Source: UBA1723 sp045641065 (GTDB lineage Bacteria; Bacteroidota; Bacteroidia; Bacteroidales; Paludibacteraceae). Taken from it: DNA of 26,758 nt. Under the pieces are notes generated by a model. It did no database searches, had not been told where the DNA came from, and saw only the letters and a program-made list of their open reading frames with translations. Within the stretch, counting starts at the first letter, position 1; each line of letters starts with the position of its first letter. Positions 7,957 through 15,101 of the stretch are shown here, in pieces. The stretch covers positions 1-26,758 of the forward strand of contig JAZUGF010000053.1 in NCBI GenBank assembly GCA_045641065.1. Direction: 5' to 3'. Both the position numbers and the translations under genes were made by a program.

Positions 7957-8736
7957 ATGGATACAAAAGAAAAATTCCAAGAAGAAATTGACGACGAACA
8001 ACTATTCAAAAAAATCGAGCGACACAACCGTAATGTAAATGTGGTGGTCAGTTTGACTATCATAGCGACAATGCTTATCGGAGTAATGGCAATGCGGATG
8101 TATCTGATGACAGCCAATGCCCAAGAGGTGAAATCAGAAATAGAAATGAAATTTGAAGACGACGTGAAACGCTTCAAACAGGAGATTGCGAAGGTGGAAA
8201 ATAATACGAAATTGGCAAAAACTCCGATATCCGCAGATTCGGATCCGAATTATCAGCGAAAAAAAGAGCCTCATTCAGATTCGGATGTCAAGTTTCAGTC
8301 GATACCATCGGCTGAAAAAAAACACAAATCAAAATATGCCAACATACACGTCGACATCAACTCCGCAGACACAGCCGAGTTACGTAAGCTGCCAGGCATA
8401 GGTGAGAAACGAGCTATAAATATCGTGAAATTCCGCACCTCACTTGGCGGATTCTACTCCGTGGAGCAGTTGGCAGAAGTGTACAGCATGGATATGGAAC
8501 TTGTGGAGAGGCTGAAGAAATACATTGTTTGCGATGGCAATGTCATCAAAATTGACATAAACAATACCAATCCATATAAATTATGGCATCCATATTTGAA
8601 AGGAGAATTATTAAAGACACTTAAGCAAAGAATCAAAAGTGGAAAGCGTTATAAATCGTTTGATGAGATCAAAGCAGAAACCGGTTATGATGAGAATCTG
8701 AATGGTAGAGCTGAAAGGTATCTGGAATTTAAATGA
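7957..8736 (+). CDS. Membrane-anchored double helix-hairpin-helix protein (ComEA-like)
   Basis: 259 residues. A charged cytoplasmic start (1-26) is followed by one membrane span (about 28-52), a charged helical linker (55-125) and a ComEA-type helix-hairpin-helix domain at 132-191 with the signature VDINSADTAELRKLPGIGEK. A second, more diverged copy (about 198-258) begins IDINNTNPYKLW and keeps the YKSFDEI block, so the protein carries two related DNA-binding units outside the membrane. ComEA proteins bind incoming DNA during natural transformation; whether this one does is inference, since no other competence gene is present. It is transcribed away from the HerA-like ATPase and is followed after 15 bases by the CdiA-C-like gene. 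Confidence 0.8.
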   Translation: MDTKEKFQEEIDDEQLFKKIERHNRNVNVVVSLTIIATMLIGVMAMRMYLMTANAQEVKSEIEMKFEDDVKRFKQEIAKVENNTKLAKTPISADSDPNYQRKKEPHSDSDVKFQSIPSAEKKHKSKYANIHVDINSADTAELRKLPGIGEKRAINIVKFRTSLGGFYSVEQLAEVYSMDMELVERLKKYIVCDGNVIKIDINNTNPYKLWHPYLKGELLKTLKQRIKSGKRYKSFDEIKAETGYDENLNGRAERYLEFK

Positions 8737-8751
8737 AAAGAGCCTTATTTT

Positions 8752-9312
8752 ATGGTAGACTTAAAAAGCATTTCAGATAAAGAAATAATCAGAACTATTT
8801 TGGATTACGAAGGTGAGGAATTCAAAATTCGCTTAATGGAAGTGATTAGGAAAACTCAATTTCATGACCATCCCAGAATAAAAAATTTGCACTTAGCTTC
8901 GGGTTCTGAAAAAGAACCTGATTACAACAATTTGATTAACGGAGTTCAAAAATTGATTAAATATGCTGATGAAATTTGGATAATAACCAACTATGGCGAT
9001 GTAAAATCAGCAGATTTCATTGTTTGTAATGGGAATGCCCTGAAATATATTGATCAAAAGACAATACATAGTTTTGAATCAATCGAACAAGAGATAAAAA
9101 AACATCAAAACCAAGCAAGAAGATTCTTCTTAAATATTGCGATTTCTCCTTGCAGAGCCAATGATATAGCAGGACACATTCAAAAATGCTTTTTCTCTAA
9201 TGATCGATTGTCTGAAATAATAATAGCCAATGGAGGAAAACACCTTTCTATTGATAGAAAAACGGCCAATCAAGCAAACTATTATGCATGGTTTAGAAAA
9301 AATTGGAAATAA
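8752..9312 (+). CDS. Orphan protein resembling the CdiA C-terminal nuclease domain
   Basis: 186 residues, no signal peptide or membrane span. An N-terminal helical part (1-60) leads to a segment ADEIWIITNYG, then KSADFIV (85-91), a short strand ending Asp-Gln-Lys (101-103), a helix with IEQEIKKHQNQARRFFLNI (111-129) and a final strand DRLSEIIIANGGK (151-163). That order resembles the CdiA_C/tRNase group of PD-(D/E)XK-like toxin domains, which have a DF-strand, an ExK strand, a helix with a Gln-Ala step and a terminal beta hairpin. The usual ExK would be DxK here. No large delivery region precedes it and no obvious immunity gene follows. Its base composition is more AT-rich than the adjacent gene. 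The family call is from memory of the pattern only and may be wrong; otherwise it is a hypothetical protein. Confidence 0.55.
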   Translation: MVDLKSISDKEIIRTILDYEGEEFKIRLMEVIRKTQFHDHPRIKNLHLASGSEKEPDYNNLINGVQKLIKYADEIWIITNYGDVKSADFIVCNGNALKYIDQKTIHSFESIEQEIKKHQNQARRFFLNIAISPCRANDIAGHIQKCFFSNDRLSEIIIANGGKHLSIDRKTANQANYYAWFRKNWK

Positions 9313-9343
9313 AAAAAGCATAGATAATACTCTATGCTTTTTT
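9311..9343. terminator. Bidirectional intrinsic terminator
   Basis: GCATAGA (9318-9324) pairs with TCTATGC (9331-9337) around a 6-base loop, flanked by A7 and T6, so it can stop transcription from both sides: the CdiA-C-like gene on the plus strand and the small RNA candidate on the minus strand. Confidence 0.85.
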
Positions 9344-9453
9344 GACCACACCGTATCAGTGTTGGGTCCCACAGTATCGTTAACTCTGTAGACGGCCTTT
9401 CGGCATTGGAGCAGGACGCCCGCCATGTTACAAAACAAGGGTTGCACCTCCCA
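9313..9453 (-). ncRNA. Candidate small RNA, about 140 nt
   Basis: This minus-strand unit has a -33/-7 promoter (TTG at 9488-9486, 19 bases, TAATTTTG at 9466-9459), an expected start near 9453 and an intrinsic terminator at its end. The body is clearly richer in G and C than the surrounding spacer and contains small stems, for example GCC-GAAA-GGC (9404-9395) with a GNRA loop and TGGG-A-CCCA-like pairing near 9360-9373. It is not tmRNA, RNase P RNA or SRP RNA by any landmark that I can find. Two reading frames cross it from the promoter side but run into the terminator and the neighbouring gene antisense, so a coding role seems less likely. Confidence 0.5.
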
Positions 9454-9458
9454 CACCA

Positions 9459-9488
9459 CAAAATTACAAACAATTTACAACTCAGCAA
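9459..9488 (-). promoter_or_regulatory. Bacteroidales promoter of the small RNA candidate
   Basis: TTG preceded by T-run (9488-9486), exactly 19 bases, then TAATTTTG (9466-9459). It is one of the best consensus matches in the window and faces the GC-rich unit, away from the Sel1/TPR gene. Confidence 0.7.
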
Positions 9489-9517
9489 AAAATCAATGAT
9501 AAAGAATTAACAAAGTC

Positions 9518-11170
9518 TCATTTTTTCTCCTTCATTGCCTTGCAGAACATAGATTCCGAATCCTTTGCGTAATCTGGATAAAGCGAGATTAGTTCATCCC
9601 AAACCTCTGCCATCTCTTCTTCCTTTCCAAGATTCATAAGCAGTTCACCTTTATAATCAAGTATCTCAGAATCGTTATCGGAAAGGATAAGTGCATCGTC
9701 AAGAATTTCTATTGCAGCGTCATAGTTTTCACCAAATGACTTATCTGCATAGATGTGCGCCAAGTCGAGCATCAAGCCTACTCTATCATCAAGTTCACCA
9801 CTATCCTTCTCCAAGAACTCCATCACCACCTGTTTGGCATCTTTCTTTGTGTAGACGCCTTTACATTCTCCAGCTAAAGTCATGCGGACCAGACGAAGTT
9901 TAGCCTCATCATCACCAAGTTCAGCCGCCCTCTTGAACGATTCCATCATCGTCTTCTGATCTGCCCACTCATATTTGCCTATATTCTCATAGATGAAATC
10001 ACCCAAGTCGAAAAGATAGCTGGAATAATCAGAGTCTTGCTTCACACTGTCAAGAAGAGTGAGACCCTTCTTCAATTGGTATGCCTGATATAAATCCTCA
10101 TTCAATCCATAATCACCGTCTCTATACGCCTCCGACAACCAGGCCATAGCTTCCGGACACTTCATATTCGCAGCACGAGTAAGGTGGACTAGAGCTTTAT
10201 CGTCGTCTTCATCAATCTCCGAATAGTATCCGAATAAACGCCAGTGAGCAAGCATTTTCAACTGGTCATCTACTCCTTCTGTCTCCAATATAAATTGTGC
10301 GACATCTAGAAAAATCTTTCTACATGTTTCATCTCTCATAGAAGCACAATGGATAAGAATCTGCATCGCAACCCTTGCGTCGACAGGTACCAATGGCAAA
10401 ATCGCCTCAACCAAATCTTTATTAAGCGATTTCAACTCAAGGAAGGCCTCCGCACATGCTCCAGCATTATCATAAAACTCATGGACAGGAGCAGCAAGAA
10501 TAACCTTCTGATAATAATCCTCTGCATCTATGTCACTTTGTTTCACTCCCAATCCTAGCTTACAGCAGTAAGCCATATATAAGTAACATTTGAAAGAGTC
10601 GATCGACGAAATATCTTCCACCTTACGTAGAAGTTCAAATGCGAAATTGAGACGTGATTTATTTCCAGATGCCTTATACTCATCTAATATATATGCAGCG
10701 TAACGGATACAAGCCGACGGATTACCAGTCAACGCAAGGCGTTTAAGCATCTTCACTGCATCCATACGGGCATTCTCATCCAGTGATTTCAAAGCCACCT
10801 CCACTGAATACAGAGTGGCCTCCACATTACCATTCGCTATAGCCTTATTATAGAAATCTACTGCAGCTTGTTTGTCATCAGCGACAGTCTCATTCAATCG
10901 TCCGAGCAAAAATTGACAGAATCCTTTAACAGGATCCGCCTCACTCTTCTTATTCTGCTTAACAAACCCGACAGAAGGGACAGCATCTGTCTGCTGACCA
11001 TATTTCATACATACACTTACTATCTCCTGGAACTTGCCAAGAGCTATCATCTGTGGCATCTGCTCTATCATTTCAGCATCTACGTGAGCATCCGCATTGG
11101 GCTGACGTCGCAACTGATTGGCTATATCTGAACTCCAAGTTTTTACTTCACTCTTCATGGGTATATTCAA
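9518..11170 (-). CDS. Sel1/TPR-repeat protein
   Basis: 550 residues, predominantly alpha-helical, no signal peptide, acidic. Sel1-like and TPR-like units can be seen, for example around 195-225 (YMAYCCKLGLGVKQSDIDAEDYY), 315-375 (containing MAWLSEAYRDGDYGLNED) and near the C-terminus where short helix pairs describe a stacking repeat (YDAAIEILDDALILSDND). Such solenoids are protein-protein interaction scaffolds; no enzymatic domain is present and the partner is unknown. The upstream neighbour is a lipoprotein on the same strand with a terminator-like hairpin in the 75-base gap, so this gene probably has its own promoter. Confidence 0.75.
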   Translation of the reverse strand: MNIPMKSEVKTWSSDIANQLRRQPNADAHVDAEMIEQMPQMIALGKFQEIVSVCMKYGQQTDAVPSVGFVKQNKKSEADPVKGFCQFLLGRLNETVADDKQAAVDFYNKAIANGNVEATLYSVEVALKSLDENARMDAVKMLKRLALTGNPSACIRYAAYILDEYKASGNKSRLNFAFELLRKVEDISSIDSFKCYLYMAYCCKLGLGVKQSDIDAEDYYQKVILAAPVHEFYDNAGACAEAFLELKSLNKDLVEAILPLVPVDARVAMQILIHCASMRDETCRKIFLDVAQFILETEGVDDQLKMLAHWRLFGYYSEIDEDDDKALVHLTRAANMKCPEAMAWLSEAYRDGDYGLNEDLYQAYQLKKGLTLLDSVKQDSDYSSYLFDLGDFIYENIGKYEWADQKTMMESFKRAAELGDDEAKLRLVRMTLAGECKGVYTKKDAKQVVMEFLEKDSGELDDRVGLMLDLAHIYADKSFGENYDAAIEILDDALILSDNDSEILDYKGELLMNLGKEEEMAEVWDELISLYPDYAKDSESMFCKAMKEKK

Positions 11171-11171
11171 A

Positions 11172-11204
11172 AATAAGACGGCAATATCACCGTCTCACAT
11201 TATT
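11172..11204 (-). terminator. Terminator after the large lipoprotein gene
   Basis: AGACGG (11176-11181) pairs with CCGTCT (11190-11195) around an 8-base loop; on the minus strand it is followed by TATTTTTG. It follows the purine-rich hexamer repeat and belongs to the GAGACG/CGTCTC hairpin family seen elsewhere in the window. Confidence 0.6.
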
Positions 11205-11250
11205 TTTCGTTTTCGTTTTCGTTTTCGTCTTCATCTTCGTCTTCATCATC
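11203..11250. repeat. Hexamer tandem repeat (CGTTTT/CGTCTT)n at a 3' end
   Basis: Plus strand reads four CGTTTT-type units then CGTCTT/CATCTT variants. On the minus strand it is (GAAGAC/GAAAAC)n immediately after the stop codon of the lipoprotein gene and just ahead of its terminator. A second array of the same type is at 13017-13042. Confidence 0.85.
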
Positions 11251-12529
11251 TAGGTGGAGTTATCGTCTTCCACTTTTGTGCACGAAAACGCATTCTATAA
11301 ATAGAAAGTCCCGAACGGAGGTTCTCAAATCCGTAGTAATTCTTTTTAACTGCGTTATTGATAAAACCAGGATCATTATCTATGATGACTTTCATGATTT
11401 TTCCCGACTCCGCACCTGAATAGAGAGAGAAAACGGTATTCATAATATTAGCCACAATCATACGTCTCTCTTCAAGAGTGAAATTGTCAACTAATACCTT
11501 AGGGAAACGCTCCATACGATCATAATAAATATCCTGACCAAAACATCCAGCCACATACTGGCGGATAGTAGTTTGGAATCTAGGAGCTTTCAATCTCTCA
11601 TTTTGCGAAATATAATCAAGAAGACCTTTTCTGATGTATACAGAGCCATCCGCATTTCTTTCTGCGAACAAAGCCTCAAGTCTTGCAGCTCCACTTCTTG
11701 TTCTGACCAACACCAAAGAATCGATTATTGGTTCATGCTCCATATGAAAATCGACAAACATAGACTGCAATACAGACATACAATTCTTGACCAACCAATC
11801 CAGACTCTCTCTGTTTTCGTAAAGGATATAGTTGTTGATATGGTAGATCATTTTCAATGCCTCTTTATGCTCTGGACCAATTTTTTCCTGACTCCATTTC
11901 TTTATTCTTTCGCCATGCACCTTAGGCATCACGGCTAGCTTTTCCGCCTTCTTTATCTCAGGATACTTTTCTGAATAATCAATGACCTCAGGAAGAAACA
12001 AAACCGGATACATCAGTCCGACGCGAGGGTCCACAACAACCTCCTCCACACGGTGATAACGAGAGTCAGAAAGATTAATTTTGAAATCATATTTTGGTTC
12101 TGGGGCAAATAATTCATGAATCATATACATCTGCGCTCTTCTCTCTGTCAAAGAGAAATAGCACATTTTAGAGGCGTCAATACCATGTGTCTGCTTTACT
12201 TTCTCACAGAAAAGTTCAGGGTTTAGTTCTAATCCCATTTGAGTCATCTCCTCAGCCAAAACGTCACCCAAAGCAATCAAATCATTCTCGCCTATTGTAT
12301 ATTTTGTGGAATCCTCATATACAGCCTCACACTGATAGCCATGAAGAATTTGCTGAAGGAGTACATTTTCAGTGTTAACATCCACAAACTCTGAGACGTG
12401 GATTTCATCATCATCTTTTAAATCGGATTTTAATTCGGACAAAAAATTCACTCCGGGTGCTTCCTTAGCACACGAAGAAACTGTAAAAAACAGAATTATA
12501 TATATTATAGTCCTAATTATACTCTTCAC
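11246..12529 (-). CDS. Lipoprotein of unknown function, 427 residues
   Basis: A signal peptide with lipobox ends at Cys20 (MKSIIRTIIYIILFFTVSSC), so the protein should be lipid-anchored in the envelope. The mature part is mostly helical and charged, with a block DVNTENVLLQQILHGYQCE near 50-70 and a C-terminal region rich in Arg/Phe; no known catalytic motif is evident and I do not recognise the family. A -7 box TAATTTTG is at 12557-12550, 21 bases ahead of the start, in a 92-base region diverging from the TSCPD gene. The stop codon is followed directly by a purine hexamer repeat that, read one base over, would add an acidic Asp/Glu tail. Confidence 0.75.
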   Translation of the reverse strand: MKSIIRTIIYIILFFTVSSCAKEAPGVNFLSELKSDLKDDDEIHVSEFVDVNTENVLLQQILHGYQCEAVYEDSTKYTIGENDLIALGDVLAEEMTQMGLELNPELFCEKVKQTHGIDASKMCYFSLTERRAQMYMIHELFAPEPKYDFKINLSDSRYHRVEEVVVDPRVGLMYPVLFLPEVIDYSEKYPEIKKAEKLAVMPKVHGERIKKWSQEKIGPEHKEALKMIYHINNYILYENRESLDWLVKNCMSVLQSMFVDFHMEHEPIIDSLVLVRTRSGAARLEALFAERNADGSVYIRKGLLDYISQNERLKAPRFQTTIRQYVAGCFGQDIYYDRMERFPKVLVDNFTLEERRMIVANIMNTVFSLYSGAESGKIMKVIIDNDPGFINNAVKKNYYGFENLRSGLSIYRMRFRAQKWKTITPPR

Positions 12530-12549
12530 GCAATAATTCCTTTATAAAG

Positions 12550-12557
12550 CAAAATTA
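12550..12557 (-). promoter_or_regulatory. -7 box for the 427-residue lipoprotein gene
   Basis: TAATTTTG on the minus strand, matching TAnnTTTG, 21 bases before the start codon. No matching -33 box is seen. Confidence 0.4.
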
Positions 12558-12621
12558 CGCTTTATTCCATTATTTTAAGAATTAAAAATGTATCTTTACA
12601 GCATAAAAATGCTATAATACT

Positions 12622-12930
12622 ATGGAATTTATTAACAGAAGTACAATTGAGTGCAAGAAGGACGACAAAGGAAATATCGTTGCTCGTTATTTTCCTCAGG
12701 GAGTCTGCAGCAGAATGATGGACATCATCATTGATGAGAACACTCATGAAATCAAGGCAGCACAGATTATCGGTGGTTGTCCGGGTAACGCAGCTGGTAT
12801 CAGTCGTTTGGTTGTAGGTTTGAAAGCAGAATTCGTAATTGAAAGGTTTAGTGCCACAACTTGTGGTCCAAAGCCAACTTCTTGTCCAGACCAGTTTGCT
12901 CAAGCTCTTAAATTGATGATCAATCAATAA
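12622..12930 (+). CDS. TSCPD domain protein (TIGR03905 type)
   Basis: 102 residues consisting of one TSCPD domain. Four cysteines stand in the family pattern: C29, the GGCPGN motif (51-56), C81 in TTCGP and the name-giving KPTSCPDQ (84-91). The domain is best known as the C-terminal part of B12-dependent ribonucleotide reductase NrdJ, where its cysteines may bind zinc; stand-alone copies like this one are common in anaerobes and have no settled function. Flanking genes are unrelated. A bidirectional terminator follows at 12989-13020. Confidence 0.92.
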   Translation: MEFINRSTIECKKDDKGNIVARYFPQGVCSRMMDIIIDENTHEIKAAQIIGGCPGNAAGISRLVVGLKAEFVIERFSATTCGPKPTSCPDQFAQALKLMINQ

Positions 12931-12956
12931 TAATAATATAGAGACAAAACAAATTG

Positions 12957-12976
12957 AGACGCGTATCCATGCGTCT
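12957..12976. repeat. GAGACG-type intergenic palindrome
   Basis: AGACGC and GCGTCT (12957-12962 with 12971-12976) around 8 bases, followed by ATACA. It lies after the TSCPD stop and before the terminator, and has the same outer bases as the hairpins at 5187, 11176, 21060 and 23009. Confidence 0.55.
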
Positions 12977-12988
12977 ATACAATTATAT

Positions 12989-13020
12989 AAAGGCCCTGTA
13001 ATCTAATACAGAGCCTTTTT
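12989..13020. terminator. Terminator between the convergent TSCPD and FKBP genes
   Basis: AAAGGC-c-CTGTA pairs with TACAG-a-GCCTTT with one mismatch and a 6-base loop; five T follow on the plus strand. On the minus strand the T run is short (TTTAT), so it may work less well for the FKBP gene. Confidence 0.75.
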
Positions 13021-13042
13021 CGTCTTCGTCTTCGTCTTCGTT
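13017..13042. repeat. Hexamer tandem repeat (CGTCTT)n at a 3' end
   Basis: CGTCTT three times plus CGTTTT, directly abutting the stop codon of the FKBP-like gene. On the minus strand it is (GAAGAC)n and, in frame beyond the TAA, it would read Asn-Glu then Asp-Glu repeats. Confidence 0.85.
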
Positions 13043-13576
13043 TTACTTATCTTCTTTCTTCACGCCAAGCAACTTGACGTTGAATTTCACTGCAGAATAT
13101 GGATTAACAGTAACAGCCATCTTCGGGTCTCTACTCTGCCCTGAAAATGCGATCGTTCCATACGCTAGATAGTATGGTGCCCAGAAATCAAAATCAGAAC
13201 CGATCGTCATGTATTTGATACCCTCTTTCAATGCAGCAACCTGTCCTTGCATTGTGACATACTTTAGAGTATCATATCTGAATTCATTCTTCTTGTTCTC
13301 AACCTTGTTTCCTGTTATGATGGCATAGATTGTATCACCATCTTCAGGTCGTATGTTTGAAGATCCCAATGTATTGACTTTCATCAACAATCCAGTAGAT
13401 GATTCAATCACTCCCTCTTCAGTCTTCTTGTCTCTCAAGAATTTCTCTCCATACTCTTTGTTCTCCTGATATGAATTTAAACTCACGCTGTCATCATCAT
13501 CTTTATCTTTACAAGAAGAGAATATAGAGGCCACAAAAAGTGGAGTTGCTATCGCCAATAAAAACTTGATATTCAT
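13043..13576 (-). CDS. FKBP-type peptidyl-prolyl isomerase-like lipoprotein
   Basis: 177 residues with a lipoprotein signal ending at Cys22 (SIFSSC), then an acidic stretch KDKDDDD. Residues 55-172 have the FKBP layout: GVIESSTGLLMKV, DTIYAIITG, ALKEGIKYMTIGSDFDFWAPYYLAYG and a final strand AVKFNVKLLGV. The central flap is shortened and several aromatic active-site residues of classic FKBPs are replaced, so isomerase activity is uncertain; a folding or scaffold role in the periplasm is plausible. It starts 6 bases after the O-methyltransferase stop, so the two form an operon. The stop is followed by an in-frame acidic hexamer repeat. Confidence 0.78.
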   Translation of the reverse strand: MNIKFLLAIATPLFVASIFSSCKDKDDDDSVSLNSYQENKEYGEKFLRDKKTEEGVIESSTGLLMKVNTLGSSNIRPEDGDTIYAIITGNKVENKKNEFRYDTLKYVTMQGQVAALKEGIKYMTIGSDFDFWAPYYLAYGTIAFSGQSRDPKMAVTVNPYSAVKFNVKLLGVKKEDK

Positions 13577-13582
13577 AGTATT

Positions 13583-14227
13583 TTACTTTATTTTTCTAAT
13601 CAATGTCATTCCATCTCTCAATGGCACCATAGTCACGAAGAATCTGTCGTCAGCACAAACTGAATCATTGAACAATTTGATTCCTGCAGTCTGTGCGTCG
13701 TTTCTGTCCTCCTCTAACACATGGCCATCCCACAATGTGTTGTCGGCGATGATCAATCCTCCCTTCTTCATCTTTGGATAGACTGCCTCCAAATACTGCA
13801 TGTAATGACGTTTATTGCCATCCATAAAGCAGACGTCAAACTCACCTTCCATCTGTGGAATTAGCTCAGACGCGTCGCCAATATGGAAATGAACTTTCTT
13901 ACCTACCTCACCAGCTCTATCAAATCCGTTGAGTATCAATTCTTCCAACTCATCGTTGATATCTATAGTGTGGACTTCTCCGTCTTCTGGCAAAGCCTCA
14001 GCCATACAAAGTGCTGAATATCCGGTGAATGTGCCGATCTCAACGACTCTTTTTGCCCCCGTCATCGCACAGAACATCTTCAATAATCTTCCCTGCAAAT
14101 GGCCTGAAAGCATACGTGGCTTTAGGGTATATAGATTCGTGTCTCGCACAAGTGCCTTCAGAAAATCTGGTTCTGGCTCTATGTGAGACGTGATGTAATT
14201 CTCTATCTCTTGACTGAAAATATCCAC
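13583..14227 (-). CDS. Class I SAM-dependent O-methyltransferase (PF01596 type)
   Basis: 214 residues, cytoplasmic. SAM-binding motif VVEIGTFTGYS (61-71), acidic motif HTIDIND (86-92), GDAS (117-120), and the metal/catalytic block FMDGNKRHY (134-142) with ADNTLWDG (161-168) identify the caffeoyl-CoA/catechol O-methyltransferase-like family. Close relatives in Firmicutes (YrrM/TrmR) methylate 5-hydroxyuridine in tRNA, so a tRNA target is one reasonable possibility, but small-molecule substrates are also known. It is the first gene of a two-gene unit with the FKBP-like lipoprotein. Confidence 0.9.
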   Translation of the reverse strand: MDIFSQEIENYITSHIEPEPDFLKALVRDTNLYTLKPRMLSGHLQGRLLKMFCAMTGAKRVVEIGTFTGYSALCMAEALPEDGEVHTIDINDELEELILNGFDRAGEVGKKVHFHIGDASELIPQMEGEFDVCFMDGNKRHYMQYLEAVYPKMKKGGLIIADNTLWDGHVLEEDRNDAQTAGIKLFNDSVCADDRFFVTMVPLRDGMTLIRKIK

Positions 14228-14387
14228 CGCTATTAGTTAATAGTTAAGAATTAATAGTTAATAATTAAAATCTAAAGCCAGTGGCTTTCTCTGAGAACTC
14301 CTGACTCTGTGGTTTTAATTTTACGCTCGCCCTACGGGCTCGCGTTGGAATAGGGGATTAGGACGTTCCGTCCTTAACAATCCTCTT
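14228..14387. repeat. Intergenic cluster of A/T repeats and three small hairpins
   Basis: Between the pseudouridine synthase and the O-methyltransferase genes. It contains a TTAATAGTTAA-type tandem stretch (14231-14270) and three hairpins each with a 3-base loop: AAAGCC-AGT-GGCTTT (14274-14288), GCCC-TAC-GGGC (14329-14339, with CGC/GCG outside) and AGGACG-TTC-CGTCCT (14360-14374). No gene or promoter box is convincing. It resembles remnants of repeated extragenic elements. Confidence 0.6.
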
Positions 14388-15074
14388 TTAATTATTAGAC
14401 TCCGCCAATCTTTCCAACTCCTTCCATAGATTGTCGTCTGGAACCGGTGCCACCACCTTTATCTCCTTCTTCGACACTGGATGGATAAACTCGATTGAAC
14501 GGGCATGAAGTGAGATTCCTCCGTCGGGATTGGAACGAGCAAAACCATATTTTAGATCGCCCTTGATTGGAGAACCGATGTTTGCCAGCTGACAACGGAT
14601 CTGATGGTGACGTCCTGTCGACAAATCCACCTCAAGCAATGTGTAGTTTTCTGATTTGGCAATCGTGCGGTAGGATAAAATAGCCTCTTTGGCATCCTTC
14701 ACTCCCTTGCCTACCACAAAACTCTTGTTTTGCTTCTCGTTGCGTTTCAAGTAGTTGACCAACTTACCTTCAGGCTCCTTAGGTGCGTTCTTCACCACTG
14801 CCCAATAGAGTTTCTTAACATCGTGTTTTGCAAACATGTCGCAAAGTCGTGCGAGAGCTTTGCTGGTCTTGGCAAACACCACCACTCCACTTGTGGGACG
14901 GTCGAGACGGTGAGCCACACCAACGAAGACATTGCCTGGTTTGGCATACTTCTCCTTGATATATTCGCCAATCTGCTCGCCAAGAGTCTTGTCGCCGGTT
15001 TTGTCGCCCTGCACAATCTCTCTGCAAGTTTTGCTAACGATGATTATATGGTTATCTTCGTATAATACCTCCAT
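14388..15074 (-). CDS. RluA-family pseudouridine synthase
   Basis: 228 residues. The catalytic motif HRLDRPTSG is at 55-63 with Asp58 as the nucleophile; ARSIEF and the GRHHQIRCQLA block further on are also typical. There is no S4 RNA-binding domain, so it is the short, catalytic-only form, as in TruC/YqcB-like proteins and many Bacteroidota paralogues. It isomerises uridine in rRNA or tRNA; the exact position cannot be told from sequence. It lies 27 bases after rlmB and probably belongs to the same operon as rlmB and the ABC-F gene. Confidence 0.9.
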   Translation of the reverse strand: MEVLYEDNHIIIVSKTCREIVQGDKTGDKTLGEQIGEYIKEKYAKPGNVFVGVAHRLDRPTSGVVVFAKTSKALARLCDMFAKHDVKKLYWAVVKNAPKEPEGKLVNYLKRNEKQNKSFVVGKGVKDAKEAILSYRTIAKSENYTLLEVDLSTGRHHQIRCQLANIGSPIKGDLKYGFARSNPDGGISLHARSIEFIHPVSKKEIKVVAPVPDDNLWKELERLAESNN

Positions 15075-15101
15075 GATGGACTCGTATTTTACTACGTATT
15101 T

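Noticed and set aside
7863..8177. Minus-strand frame of 104 codons
   Set aside because: It is antisense to the start of the helix-hairpin-helix gene and includes the promoter region.
9130..9459. Minus-strand reading frame of about 109 codons across the sRNA candidate
   Set aside because: It starts inside the promoter/RNA unit, crosses the terminator and continues antisense to the CdiA-C-like gene; the plus-strand gene is the better call.
12562..12927. Minus-strand frame opposite the TSCPD gene
   Set aside because: The plus strand encodes a well-conserved TSCPD domain with all four cysteines.
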